A stretch of 53,169 bases of DNA from Solirubrobacterales bacterium (GTDB taxonomy: Bacteria; Actinomycetota; Thermoleophilia; Solirubrobacterales; Solirubrobacteraceae): NCBI GenBank assembly GCA_027451345.1, contig DAIDJO010000085.1, positions 1 to 53,169 of the forward strand, read 5' to 3'. Below are positions 1-10,194 of the stretch, one piece after another. The position numbers were made by a program, and so were the translations under genes. A model generated the notes under the pieces. It was not told where the DNA came from. It was given only the letters and a program-made list of their open reading frames with translations, and searched no databases. Positions within the stretch are counted from its first letter, which is position 1. Each line of letters begins with the position of its first letter.

Positions 1-343
1 GATGCAGTTCATCAAGCCGGACGTGCAGACGATCTGCGTCGGCATCGCGATGTCGATGGGCGCGCTGCTCCTCGCCGGCGGGGCCGCCGGCAAGCGGATG
101 GCGCTGCCGAACGCCAAGATCCTGATCCACCAGGTCTCGGCGGGCTTCCAGGGTCAGGCGACGGACATCGAGATTCACGCGCGCGAGATCATCGACCTCC
201 GGCATCGGCTCGACGAGATCATCTCGCACCACTCCGGCAAGCCGGTCGAGGAAGTGGCCAAGGACACCGAGCGGGACTACTTCATGAGTTCCGAGGAGGC
301 GAAGGACTACGGAATCATCGACCGCGTGATCAGCCAGCACTGA
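1..343 (+). CDS. clpP: ATP-dependent Clp protease proteolytic subunit (5'-truncated)
   Basis: This is the C-terminal 113 or so residues of ClpP, the serine peptidase that forms a barrel of two heptameric rings and degrades proteins unfolded by ClpX or ClpC. The gene starts before the window. Counting from the Met encoded at position 2, the catalytic triad is complete: Ser18 in [10 protein letters not shown], His43 in ILIHQ and Asp92 in ERDYFM. The spacings of 25 and 74 residues match E. coli ClpP (S98, H123, D172). It lies 101 nt upstream of clpX on the same strand, the usual actinobacterial order. Many Actinomycetota have two clpP genes in tandem; the window does not show whether another precedes this one. 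Confidence 0.97.
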   Translation, partial: MQFIKPDVQTICVGIAMSMGALLLAGGAAGKRMALPNAKILIHQVSAGFQGQATDIEIHAREIIDLRHRLDEIISHHSGKPVEEVAKDTERDYFMSSEEAKDYGIIDRVISQH

Positions 344-361
344 TTCGGGTGACGTACCCCC

Positions 362-389
362 TTGCGCAGCGGCGGGGGGTTGTTAGCCT
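362..389 (+). promoter_or_regulatory. Candidate clpX promoter
   Basis: A -35-like TTGCGC (362-367) and a -10-like TAGCCT (384-389) are separated by 16 nt in the clpP-clpX gap. Transcription would start near 396 and give a leader of about 50 nt. The purine-rich GAGAGGGA just before the clpX ATG would serve as ribosome binding site. Sequence match only. Confidence 0.45.
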
Positions 390-444
390 GGTGCTGGGAC
401 TCGCGGGTCTCGATTGACCGCAGGACCTTCCAGAGAGGGAATCG

Positions 445-1716
<1,272 letters not shown>

Positions 1717-1723
1717 GCGTCCC

Positions 1724-1729
1724 TACACT
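1724..1729 (+). promoter_or_regulatory. -10 element TACACT for valS, leaderless type
   Basis: TACACT ends 8 nt before the valS ATG, so a transcript starting about 7-8 nt downstream would begin at the start codon. No Shine-Dalgarno sequence is present. See the finding on leaderless promoters. Confidence 0.55.
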
Positions 1730-1737
1730 CGGGCGGC

Positions 1738-4389
1738 ATGGACACGCTCGAGATGAAGACCCGCTACGAGCCGGCCGAGGTCGAGCCGCGCATCGCGCGG
1801 ACCTGGCTCGAGTCCGGGATCACCCACCCGGAGCCGGAGCGCTCGGCCGACGAGAACTACTCGATCGCGATCCCGCCGCCGAACGTGACCGGCGTGCTCC
1901 ACATGGGGCACGCGTTGAACAACGCCGTGCAGGACACGCTGATCCGGCGCGCCCGCCAGCAGGGCCGGCGCACGAAGTGGATCCTCGGCACCGACCACGC
2001 CGGGATCGCCACCCAGACGCAGGTCGAGAAGCTCCTGCGCGCCCAGGGCACGAGCCGGGAGGAGATCGGCCGCGAGTCGTTCGTTCGCCGCGTGTGGGCC
2101 TGGCGCGAGGAGTACGGCAGCCAGATCATCGAGCAGATCAAGCGCCTCGGCTCGACCCCCGACTTCGCCGACGAGCGCTTCACGCTCGACGAGCGCTACG
2201 CGCAGGCGGTCCTGCGGGTGTTCGTCGCGCTCTTCGAGAAGGGCTACATCTACCGTGACCGCTACCTCGTCAACTGGGACCCGGGAAGCCGCTCGGCCAT
2301 CTCCGACCTCGAGGTCGAGGAGCGCGAGGTCACCGACACCCTGTACCACATCGACTACCCGCTCGGATCGGGCAGCGGAGCGATCACGGTGGCGACGGTA
2401 CGGCCCGAGACGATGCTCGCCGACGTCGCCATCGCGGTGAACCCCGAGGACGAGCGCTACCAGCGCCTGATCGGCGAGACGGCGATCCTGCCGATCGTCG
2501 GCCGCAAGCTGAGGATCATCGCCGACCCCTATGTCAGGACGGACTTCGGCACGGGCGCCCTGAAGATCACCCCGGGCCACGACCCCAATGACTTCGAGAT
2601 CGGCAACCGCCACGGCCTCCCGCACCCGAGCGTCATCGGCGAGGACGGCCGCATGGAGGGCGAGGAGGTGCCGGAGCGCTTCCGCGGCCTGACCACCGCC
2701 GAGGCCCAGGCCGCGATCGTCGCCGAGCTCGACGAGCTCGGACTGATCCGCCGCCGCGAGCAGTACACGCACACCGTTCCCTTCAGCCACCGCTCCGGGG
2801 AGCGGATCGAGCCGCTCATCTCGCTGCAGTGGTTCATGCGCATGGACGAGCTCGCCCGGCCGGCGATCGAGGCCGTGCGCTCCGGTCAGATCCGCTTCCA
2901 CCCCGAGCGCTGGACGAAGGTCTACCTCGACTGGATGGAGAACATCCGGCCCTGGTGCATCTCCCGCCAGCTCTGGTGGGGCCATCAGATCCCCGTCTGG
3001 TATCACGAGGACGGCCGGACGCACGTCGGCATGAGCGCCCCGGAGGGCCCCGGCTGGGAGCGCGACCCGGACGTCCTCGACACGTGGTTCTCGAGCGGCC
3101 TGTGGCCGTTCGCCACCCTCGGCTGGCCGGAGGACACCCCCGAGCTGCGGGCCTTCTACCCGACCGACGTGCTCAGCACCGGGCGCGACATCATCTTCCT
3201 CTGGGTGGCGCGGATGGTGATGCTCGGCCTCGAGTTCACCGGTCAGATCCCGTTCCGCGACGTCTACGTCCACTCGATCATCCAGGCCCCCGACGGCCGG
3301 CGCATGTCGAAGTCCCTCGGGACGGGGATCGACCCGCTCGCGGTGATCGACGGCGGCCCGCGTCCGCCCGTCTTCGCCCGCGACGGCGGGGACCCGGGCG
3401 AGTTCCCCGCGTACGGGGCCGACGGGGTCCGCTGGGGGCTGCTCGCGATGTCCTCGGGGCAGGATGTCCGTTTCAACGAGGAGAAGGTCTCGCAGGCCGA
3501 GGCGCTGACGAACAAGCTCTGGAACGCCTCGCGACTGATCCTCCAGCGCGTCGACCCGGCGACCCGGGCCGACGCCCGCCCCCAGGCCCCCGAGGATGAG
3601 TGGATCCTCGCGCGCCTGGAGCGCGCCCGCGACGCCGTGGGGGAGGCGATCGACGGCTTCGAGTTCAGCCGCGCCGCCCTCGCGCTCTATGACTTCGTCT
3701 ACGGCGAGCTGTGCGACTGGTACCTCGAGCTCGTCAAGCCCCGCCTCTACGACGGCGACCCCGACACCGCCGCCACGCTCCTGCACGTGCTGACCGAGAC
3801 CGTGACGCTCGCGCATCCCCTGATCCCGTTCGTCACCGAGGAGATCTACGGTCACATCCCCGGCGCCGAGGGACTGCTCGCGGCCCGCGTGGTTGGGGTG
3901 GCCGACCCGGTGGCCCGTGCCGACGCATCGGCCGAGGACGAGGTGCAGCGCGCCATCCAGGCCATCCAGGCGATCCGCGCCTGGCGTGACGCCGCCGACG
4001 TCCGCCCCGCGGCCGTCCTGCCCGCGCGGCTGCGGGCCGAGGGGTACGGCCGGACCGCCGAGCACCTCGCTCGCCTCGGCCGGCTCGCGCTCGAGCCGGC
4101 CTCCGCCGCGGCGGCCGCCGGCGTCGCGGTGGAGGCTGCCGCCGGCGTGGAGGCTGCCGCCGCCGTCACCGTCCCGGGCGGCACCGTCGAGATCCTGCCC
4201 TCCGCCGACGTCGATCTCGAGGCGGCGGCGCGCAAGCGCGAGGCCAAGCGGGCGCAGCTCGAGGCGGAGATCGCGCGCGCGGAGGGCAAGCTCGCCAACG
4301 AGCGCTTCGTGGCCAAGGCGCCGCCCGAGGTGGTCGCGGCCGAGCGGGCGAAGCTCGCGGCGCTGCGGGCCGAACTGGAGGCGCTGTGA
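1738..4389 (+). CDS. valS: Valyl-tRNA synthetase
   Basis: This class Ia aminoacyl-tRNA synthetase charges tRNA-Val with valine and edits misactivated threonine. The HIGH signature appears as HMGH (55-58, in TGVLHMGHALNN) and the KMSKS loop as RMSKS (522-526). The CP1 editing domain lies between them, and an anticodon-binding domain follows. The last 60 or so residues form the charged coiled-coil arm typical of ValRS. An alanine- and valine-rich linker before the arm contains an 18-nt tandem duplication (copies at 4129 and 4147). The 883-residue length is normal. The ATG is preceded by a -10 element and no Shine-Dalgarno. The stop codon overlaps the GTG of folC, so the two genes are translationally coupled. 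Confidence 0.98.
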   Translation: MDTLEMKTRYEPAEVEPRIARTWLESGITHPEPERSADENYSIAIPPPNVTGVLHMGHALNNAVQDTLIRRARQQGRRTKWILGTDHAGIATQTQVEKLLRAQGTSREEIGRESFVRRVWAWREEYGSQIIEQIKRLGSTPDFADERFTLDERYAQAVLRVFVALFEKGYIYRDRYLVNWDPGSRSAISDLEVEEREVTDTLYHIDYPLGSGSGAITVATVRPETMLADVAIAVNPEDERYQRLIGETAILPIVGRKLRIIADPYVRTDFGTGALKITPGHDPNDFEIGNRHGLPHPSVIGEDGRMEGEEVPERFRGLTTAEAQAAIVAELDELGLIRRREQYTHTVPFSHRSGERIEPLISLQWFMRMDELARPAIEAVRSGQIRFHPERWTKVYLDWMENIRPWCISRQLWWGHQIPVWYHEDGRTHVGMSAPEGPGWERDPDVLDTWFSSGLWPFATLGWPEDTPELRAFYPTDVLSTGRDIIFLWVARMVMLGLEFTGQIPFRDVYVHSIIQAPDGRRMSKSLGTGIDPLAVIDGGPRPPVFARDGGDPGEFPAYGADGVRWGLLAMSSGQDVRFNEEKVSQAEALTNKLWNASRLILQRVDPATRADARPQAPEDEWILARLERARDAVGEAIDGFEFSRAALALYDFVYGELCDWYLELVKPRLYDGDPDTAATLLHVLTETVTLAHPLIPFVTEEIYGHIPGAEGLLAARVVGVADPVARADASAEDEVQRAIQAIQAIRAWRDAADVRPAAVLPARLRAEGYGRTAEHLARLGRLALEPASAAAAAGVAVEAAAGVEAAAAVTVPGGTVEILPSADVDLEAAARKREAKRAQLEAEIARAEGKLANERFVAKAPPEVVAAERAKLAALRAELEAL

Positions 4390-5657
4390 CCCCGGAGGAG
4401 GCGGAGCGGCGGCTGCTCGCGCTCGAGCTGTTCGGGATGCGGTTCGGCCTGGACCGCATGCGCCGGCTGATGACGGTGCTCGGGCACCCCGAGCGTCGCT
4501 TCGAGTCGATCCACGTCGTCGGCACCAACGGCAAGAGCTCGACGACCCGCATGATCGCGGCGATCCTCACCCGTCACGGGCATCGCACCGGCGCCTACCT
4601 CTCCCCGCACCTCATCGGCTTCCACGAGCGCATCCGCGTCGAGGACCGGGACATCACCCCCCAGCGGTTCGCCGACGCGATCGAGCGCGCCCTGCGCGCC
4701 GCCGAGCAGGTGAACCGAACGGGCGGGGGAGAGGATCCGGTGACGCAGTTCGAGCTGCTCACCGCGGCCGCCTACTCCGAGCTCGCCGCGGCCGGCGTCG
4801 AGGTCGCCGTGATCGAGGCGGGTCTCGGCGGCCGCTACGACGCCACGAACGTGATCCCGTCGCGGGTCCAGGTCCTCACGAGCGTCGGACTCGAGCACAC
4901 GCGCTGGCTCGGCCCGACCGTGACGGCGATCGCCCGCGAGAAGCTCGACGTCGTCCAGCCCGGCGGGACGCTCGTGCTCGGCGCCGGGATGCACCCGGAC
5001 GCGCTGGCCGTCGCCGCGGAGGTCGCCGGGGAGCGCGGCGCGACGCTCGTGCAGGCCGAGGCCGACCCGCGGGCGGACGTCGGCGCGCTCGGCGGCTTCC
5101 AACGCCGTAACTTCGCCCTCGCCCGCGCCGCGGCCGAGGCCCTCCTCGGCCGCCTCGACGCCGACGACGTGGCCGCCGCGGCCGCGGATGTCCGGGTGCC
5201 CGGCCGGATGCAGGTCGTCGACCACGACCCGCTGACCGTCGTCGACGGCGCGCACAACCCCGACGGCATCGCGGCGCTCGCCGAGTCGCTGCCCGAGCTG
5301 ACCGCACCCGCGCGCGACGCCGGGGGCCGCGTGGTGGCCGTCGTCTCGATCCTCGACGACAAGGACGCCTCGGCGATGCTCCGGTCCCTCGCCCCGCTCT
5401 GCGACGCGATCCTCCTCACCTCGAGCCACAACCCGCGCGTGCTGCCCCCGCCGACGCTCGGCGCCCTGCTCGACCAGCTCGCCCCCGCGATCGAGGTCGA
5501 TTCCGAGATCGTGCGGGAACCGCACGCCGCCCTCCGGCGCGCCCGCGCGCTCGCCGGCCCGCGGGGCGTGGTGGTCGCCACCGGCTCGCTGTACCTCGTC
5601 TCCGACCTCCTGCACGACCCGGCCGCCGGTGGCACCCGGCGCGCCTCGACGCTGTGA
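4386..5657 (+). CDS. folC: Bifunctional folylpolyglutamate / dihydrofolate synthase
   Basis: FolC adds glutamate to dihydropteroate and to reduced folates, in the Mur-ligase ATP-dependent fold. The P-loop is GTNGKSST (46-53), and the family motif EAGLGGRYDATNV follows near residue 140. HNPDG near residue 285 belongs to the C-terminal domain. The 423-residue length is typical. The GTG start overlaps the valS stop (GTGA). The valS-folC pairing is conserved in many Gram-positive lineages. The stop in turn overlaps the GTG of a small membrane peptide. Whether it has dihydrofolate synthase activity as well as FPGS activity cannot be read from the sequence. Confidence 0.95.
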   Translation: MTPEEAERRLLALELFGMRFGLDRMRRLMTVLGHPERRFESIHVVGTNGKSSTTRMIAAILTRHGHRTGAYLSPHLIGFHERIRVEDRDITPQRFADAIERALRAAEQVNRTGGGEDPVTQFELLTAAAYSELAAAGVEVAVIEAGLGGRYDATNVIPSRVQVLTSVGLEHTRWLGPTVTAIAREKLDVVQPGGTLVLGAGMHPDALAVAAEVAGERGATLVQAEADPRADVGALGGFQRRNFALARAAAEALLGRLDADDVAAAAADVRVPGRMQVVDHDPLTVVDGAHNPDGIAALAESLPELTAPARDAGGRVVAVVSILDDKDASAMLRSLAPLCDAILLTSSHNPRVLPPPTLGALLDQLAPAIEVDSEIVREPHAALRRARALAGPRGVVVATGSLYLVSDLLHDPAAGGTRRASTL

Positions 5658-5776
5658 ACGAGCGCGAGCCGACCCCCTCGTTCCTGCGGATGATGGGGCT
5701 CGTGGCGGCGAGCGTCGCGGTCACCATCCTCATCTTCTTCGGGATCGGCTACGTGCTCGGCCGCATCTTTCTCTGA
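5654..5776 (+). CDS. 40-residue single-pass membrane peptide
   Basis: A GTG overlapping the folC stop (GTGA) opens a 40-codon frame ending at TGA 5774-5776. The peptide has a polar, charged N-terminus (MNEREPTPSF) and one hydrophobic segment covering roughly residues 14-35, with a final GRIFL. The arrangement resembles the short AtpZ/AtpI-like or other one-helix proteins that many bacteria encode after folC, but there is no diagnostic motif and I do not assign a function. The support is the tight GTGA coupling, the intact frame and the clean transmembrane profile. After the stop there is a short inverted repeat (GCGGG/CCCGC, 5780-5795), which may be a weak terminator. Confidence 0.6.
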   Translation: MNEREPTPSFLRMMGLVAASVAVTILIFFGIGYVLGRIFL

Positions 5777-5866
5777 GAAGCGGGTACCTGCCCGCACGGA
5801 GAGTGGTGGGGCGTGCGCCGGGCGGCGGTTCGCCAGAAATCCTGCGCAATCCAGCCTCTCTCCGTT

Positions 5867-5872
5867 TACACT
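5867..5872 (+). promoter_or_regulatory. -10 element TACACT for the membrane zinc-ribbon gene
   Basis: TACACT lies 10 nt before the ATG at 5883, in the same TACACTCGG context as valS and mreB. There is no Shine-Dalgarno sequence, so the transcript is probably leaderless or nearly so. Confidence 0.5.
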
Positions 5873-5882
5873 CGGCTCTTTC

Positions 5883-6422
5883 ATGAGCCCTGTCGCGGGC
5901 ATATTCGGGATTCACAGCCATACCGCGAGTCTGGTGATCGACCTCGCGCTGGTGGTGCTCGCGATCATCTGGCTGGCGCTCGTCTACTGGACGTGGGCCG
6001 ATGCGCGGCGGCGGATCGCCGACAACCTGCTCGTCGCCTGCGCCACGGTCACCGCGTTCTTCCCGTTCATCGGGACGGTCGTCTACATGATCGTGCGCCC
6101 GCCGGAGTACCTGGAGGACGTGCACGAGCGCGATCTCGAGATCCGCGCCGCGCAGGCGCGACTCGCCCAGATCGGCGCGCACACCTGCCCGTACTGCGAC
6201 CACGAGGTCGAGCGGGAGTTCCTGCGCTGCCCGCACTGTCTGCGCAAGCTGAAGGACCCCTGCGCGAACTGCGGCAAGCCGCTCGACGCGAACTGGCAGA
6301 TCTGTCCGTACTGCGAGGCCGACCGTGGCCTGGACCCCGCGATCACCCAGCGCCGCAGCCGCCGCGCGCGGCGCGACCCGCAGCAGACGATGGTGGCGCC
6401 CCCGCCGTCGGACCTGCTCTGA
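5883..6422 (+). CDS. Membrane-anchored double zinc-ribbon protein
   Basis: The 179-residue protein has two hydrophobic helices at about residues 17-38 and 46-69, then a short helical linker, then two zinc ribbons. The cysteine motifs read CPYC and CPHC for the first ribbon and CANC and CPYC for the second. The tail is basic and proline-rich (RRSRRARR, then PPPSDLL). This resembles DZANK-type or 'zinc ribbon domain-containing' membrane proteins of unknown role. The ribbons are probably cytoplasmic, because the segment after the second helix is charged. It stands alone between folC and ndk with its own promoter. Its function is unknown; protein or nucleic-acid contact by the ribbons is only a guess. 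Confidence 0.75.
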   Translation: MSPVAGIFGIHSHTASLVIDLALVVLAIIWLALVYWTWADARRRIADNLLVACATVTAFFPFIGTVVYMIVRPPEYLEDVHERDLEIRAAQARLAQIGAHTCPYCDHEVEREFLRCPHCLRKLKDPCANCGKPLDANWQICPYCEADRGLDPAITQRRSRRARRDPQQTMVAPPPSDLL

Positions 6423-6432
6423 CCTCGGCCGC

Positions 6433-6438
6433 TAACCT
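6433..6438 (+). promoter_or_regulatory. Candidate -10 element TAACCT for ndk
   Basis: TAACCT lies 51 nt before the ndk ATG. In contrast to its neighbours, ndk has a real leader and a good Shine-Dalgarno (AAGGAG at 6476-6481, 8 nt from the ATG). No clear -35 is visible. Confidence 0.35.
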
Positions 6439-6489
6439 GCGCGCGGGCGGATCGCCCACGGAAACCTTTGAACCCAAGGAGTTGCGCCC

Positions 6490-6897
6490 ATGGTCGAGCG
6501 CACGCTGATTCTCGTCAAACCCGACGCCTTCGCCCGCAACCTCACGGGCGAGATCATCTCGCGCTTCGAGCGCAAGGGCCTGCGACTCGCGGCGCTGAAG
6601 CTCGAGACGCTCAGCCGCGAGACGGCGGAGCGCCACTACGCCGAGCACGACGGCAAGCCGTTCTTCGGCGAGCTCGTCGACTTCATCACGTCCGGTCCGC
6701 TCGTGGCCATGGTGCTCGAGGGCGAGTCGGCCGTCGAGGCGGCGCGGCAGGTGATCGGCGCGACCAACCCGCTGCAGTCCGCTCCGGGCTCGATCCGTGG
6801 CGACTTCGCCATCTCGATCGGCACGAACATGGTCCACGGCTCCGATTCGCCGGAGTCCGGCGAGCGGGAGATCGGGATCTTCTTCCCCGAGCTGTAG
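6490..6897 (+). CDS. ndk: Nucleoside diphosphate kinase
   Basis: Ndk transfers the terminal phosphate of ATP to nucleoside diphosphates through a phosphohistidine. The 135-residue length is standard. The active-site His116 lies in NMVHGSDS, and the N-terminal [10 protein letters not shown] motif is intact. An AAGGAG ribosome binding site sits 8 nt before the ATG, unlike most neighbours, which lack one. It follows folC and the zinc-ribbon gene as in other Actinomycetota, and maf begins 10 nt after its stop. Confidence 0.98.
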   Translation: MVERTLILVKPDAFARNLTGEIISRFERKGLRLAALKLETLSRETAERHYAEHDGKPFFGELVDFITSGPLVAMVLEGESAVEAARQVIGATNPLQSAPGSIRGDFAISIGTNMVHGSDSPESGEREIGIFFPEL

Positions 6898-6907
6898 CCG
6901 GCGTCCG

Positions 6908-8666
<1,759 letters not shown>

Positions 8667-8696
8667 GAAACGGGGCCGGGCAATGGAGAACTTCCC

Positions 8697-9569
8697 TTGC
8701 ACGACAAGACCATTCGACGACGACGCACGGTGCTCGTGCTGCTCGTCGTCATCTCCCTGGCGCTCCTGACCGACTACTTCGGCGAGTCGCCGAGCAGTCC
8801 GCTGCACTCGATCCAACGGGGGATCGCGACCGTGCTCGCACCGGTGCAGTCGGGGGCCAGCACCGTGCTCTCGCCGTTCCGCAACGCCGTCAACTACGTC
8901 GGGTCGACGTTCAGCGCCCAGTCGCAGCTCGGCAGCCTGCGCAGCAAGTACGACGCGCTGGTCAAGGCGTATGCGAAGGTCCAGTACGAGGGCATCCAGT
9001 TCCGGAAGGCCGCGGCGCTCATCCACCTCGACCAGACCTACGGCATCAACAACTACGGCCCGGTCGCGGCCACCCTGATCGGCGCCGATCCGACGCTCTG
9101 GTACCGGACGATCACGGTCAACCGCGGAGCGGACTCGGGGGTGCACTACCTCGACCCGGTGGTCGGGCCGGCCGGGCTCGTCGGCGACGTCACCCGCGTC
9201 AATCCGACGACCTCGATCGTCTCGCTCGTCACCTCGCCGAACTTCGCCGTCGGCGCCACGATCGAGAACGAGGCCGGCGCCTCGGGCGTGATCCAGCCGA
9301 TGGTCGGCGATCCGAGCACGCTCGTGCTGAACTACCTGCCGAGCTCCTCGAACGTGTCGAACAACCAGCTGGTCGTGACGAGCGGCTTCAAGGACCCGAA
9401 CGACCCGACCATCGAGTCCTACGCGCCGGGCGGGATCCCGATCGGCACGGTGTCGAGCACGAACCCGCAGGCGAGCCTGCTGGAGAACCAGTCGGTGCGG
9501 GTGACGCCGCTCGCCGACCTGCAGCACCTCAGCGTCATGCAGATCCTGACGCGACCGGGCAGGGGATGA
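8697..9569 (+). CDS. mreC: Rod shape-determining protein MreC
   Basis: MreC spans the membrane once and activates PBP2-RodA from the periplasmic side. The 290-residue protein has a basic N-terminus (TIRRRRTVL), one transmembrane helix at about residues 11-28, a coiled-coil stretch near 65-105 and a beta-rich C-terminal domain that includes the family-typical GPAGLVGDV motif. The TTG start is supported by GGAG at 8685-8688, 8 nt upstream. It lies 30 nt after mreB and directly before mreD. Confidence 0.94.
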   Translation: MHDKTIRRRRTVLVLLVVISLALLTDYFGESPSSPLHSIQRGIATVLAPVQSGASTVLSPFRNAVNYVGSTFSAQSQLGSLRSKYDALVKAYAKVQYEGIQFRKAAALIHLDQTYGINNYGPVAATLIGADPTLWYRTITVNRGADSGVHYLDPVVGPAGLVGDVTRVNPTTSIVSLVTSPNFAVGATIENEAGASGVIQPMVGDPSTLVLNYLPSSSNVSNNQLVVTSGFKDPNDPTIESYAPGGIPIGTVSSTNPQASLLENQSVRVTPLADLQHLSVMQILTRPGRG

Positions 9570-9576
9570 TGGAGAC

Positions 9577-10194
9577 GTGCGCTCCGTGAGCACCGAGTCG
9601 ATCAACGTGCGGCTGATCGCCCGGGTCGCCCTCGTGTCGATCCTCGCCGTGATCGTCCAGGAGGCGGTGGTCTCGCAGATCTCCCTGTTCGGAGCGACCG
9701 CGGACGTGACGACCCTGACGGTGATGTCGGTCGGCCTGCTCGCCGGTTCGATGGCCGGCGCGGTGACCGGCTTCGCCGTCGGCCTGCTCGTCGACCTGGT
9801 CATGTTCCAGACGGTCGGGGTCACCTCGCTGCTCTTCATCACCGTCGGCTACTGGTCGGGGCGCCTGCGCGAGCTGCGCGACCCCGCGCACGGACTCATC
9901 CCCCTCGCGCTCGGGGCGGTCGCCACCGCCGTCACCGGCGTCGGCATGGCGCTGGTGCAGTTCCTGCTCGGCGTCGACGCGCCCGTGAGCTGGCTGCTCA
10001 TTCAGCAGATCGTGCTGCAGGTGCTCGTCAACTGCCTGCTCGCGCTGCCGGTGTATGAGATCGTCCGGCGCCTCATCTACCGGGCGCTGCCGCGCGATCC
10101 CCGCGCCCGGCGGCGCCGGGCCTACACCACGTCGCTGAGCCCGCTGCAGCGCCCGTCCGAGCGGCTCGCCGGTGCACGGGTGAGAGCGCGCTGA
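9577..10194 (+). CDS. mreD: Rod shape-determining protein MreD
   Basis: MreD is a small polytopic membrane protein of the elongasome. The 205-residue protein has about five hydrophobic segments covering roughly residues 10-170, then a basic, arginine-rich cytoplasmic tail. Two GTG starts are possible: 9577, which lies only 2 nt from a GGAG, and 9586, 11 nt from it; the second has better Shine-Dalgarno spacing. The stop overlaps the mrdA ATG (TGATG). Assignment rests on the membrane profile and position, because MreD is poorly conserved. Confidence 0.9.
   Translation: MRSVSTESINVRLIARVALVSILAVIVQEAVVSQISLFGATADVTTLTVMSVGLLAGSMAGAVTGFAVGLLVDLVMFQTVGVTSLLFITVGYWSGRLRELRDPAHGLIPLALGAVATAVTGVGMALVQFLLGVDAPVSWLLIQQIVLQVLVNCLLALPVYEIVRRLIYRALPRDPRARRRRAYTTSLSPLQRPSERLAGARVRAR

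Noticed and set aside
1723-4065. 780-codon open frame opposite valS
   Set aside because: It is a shadow of valS, with biased composition and no motif.
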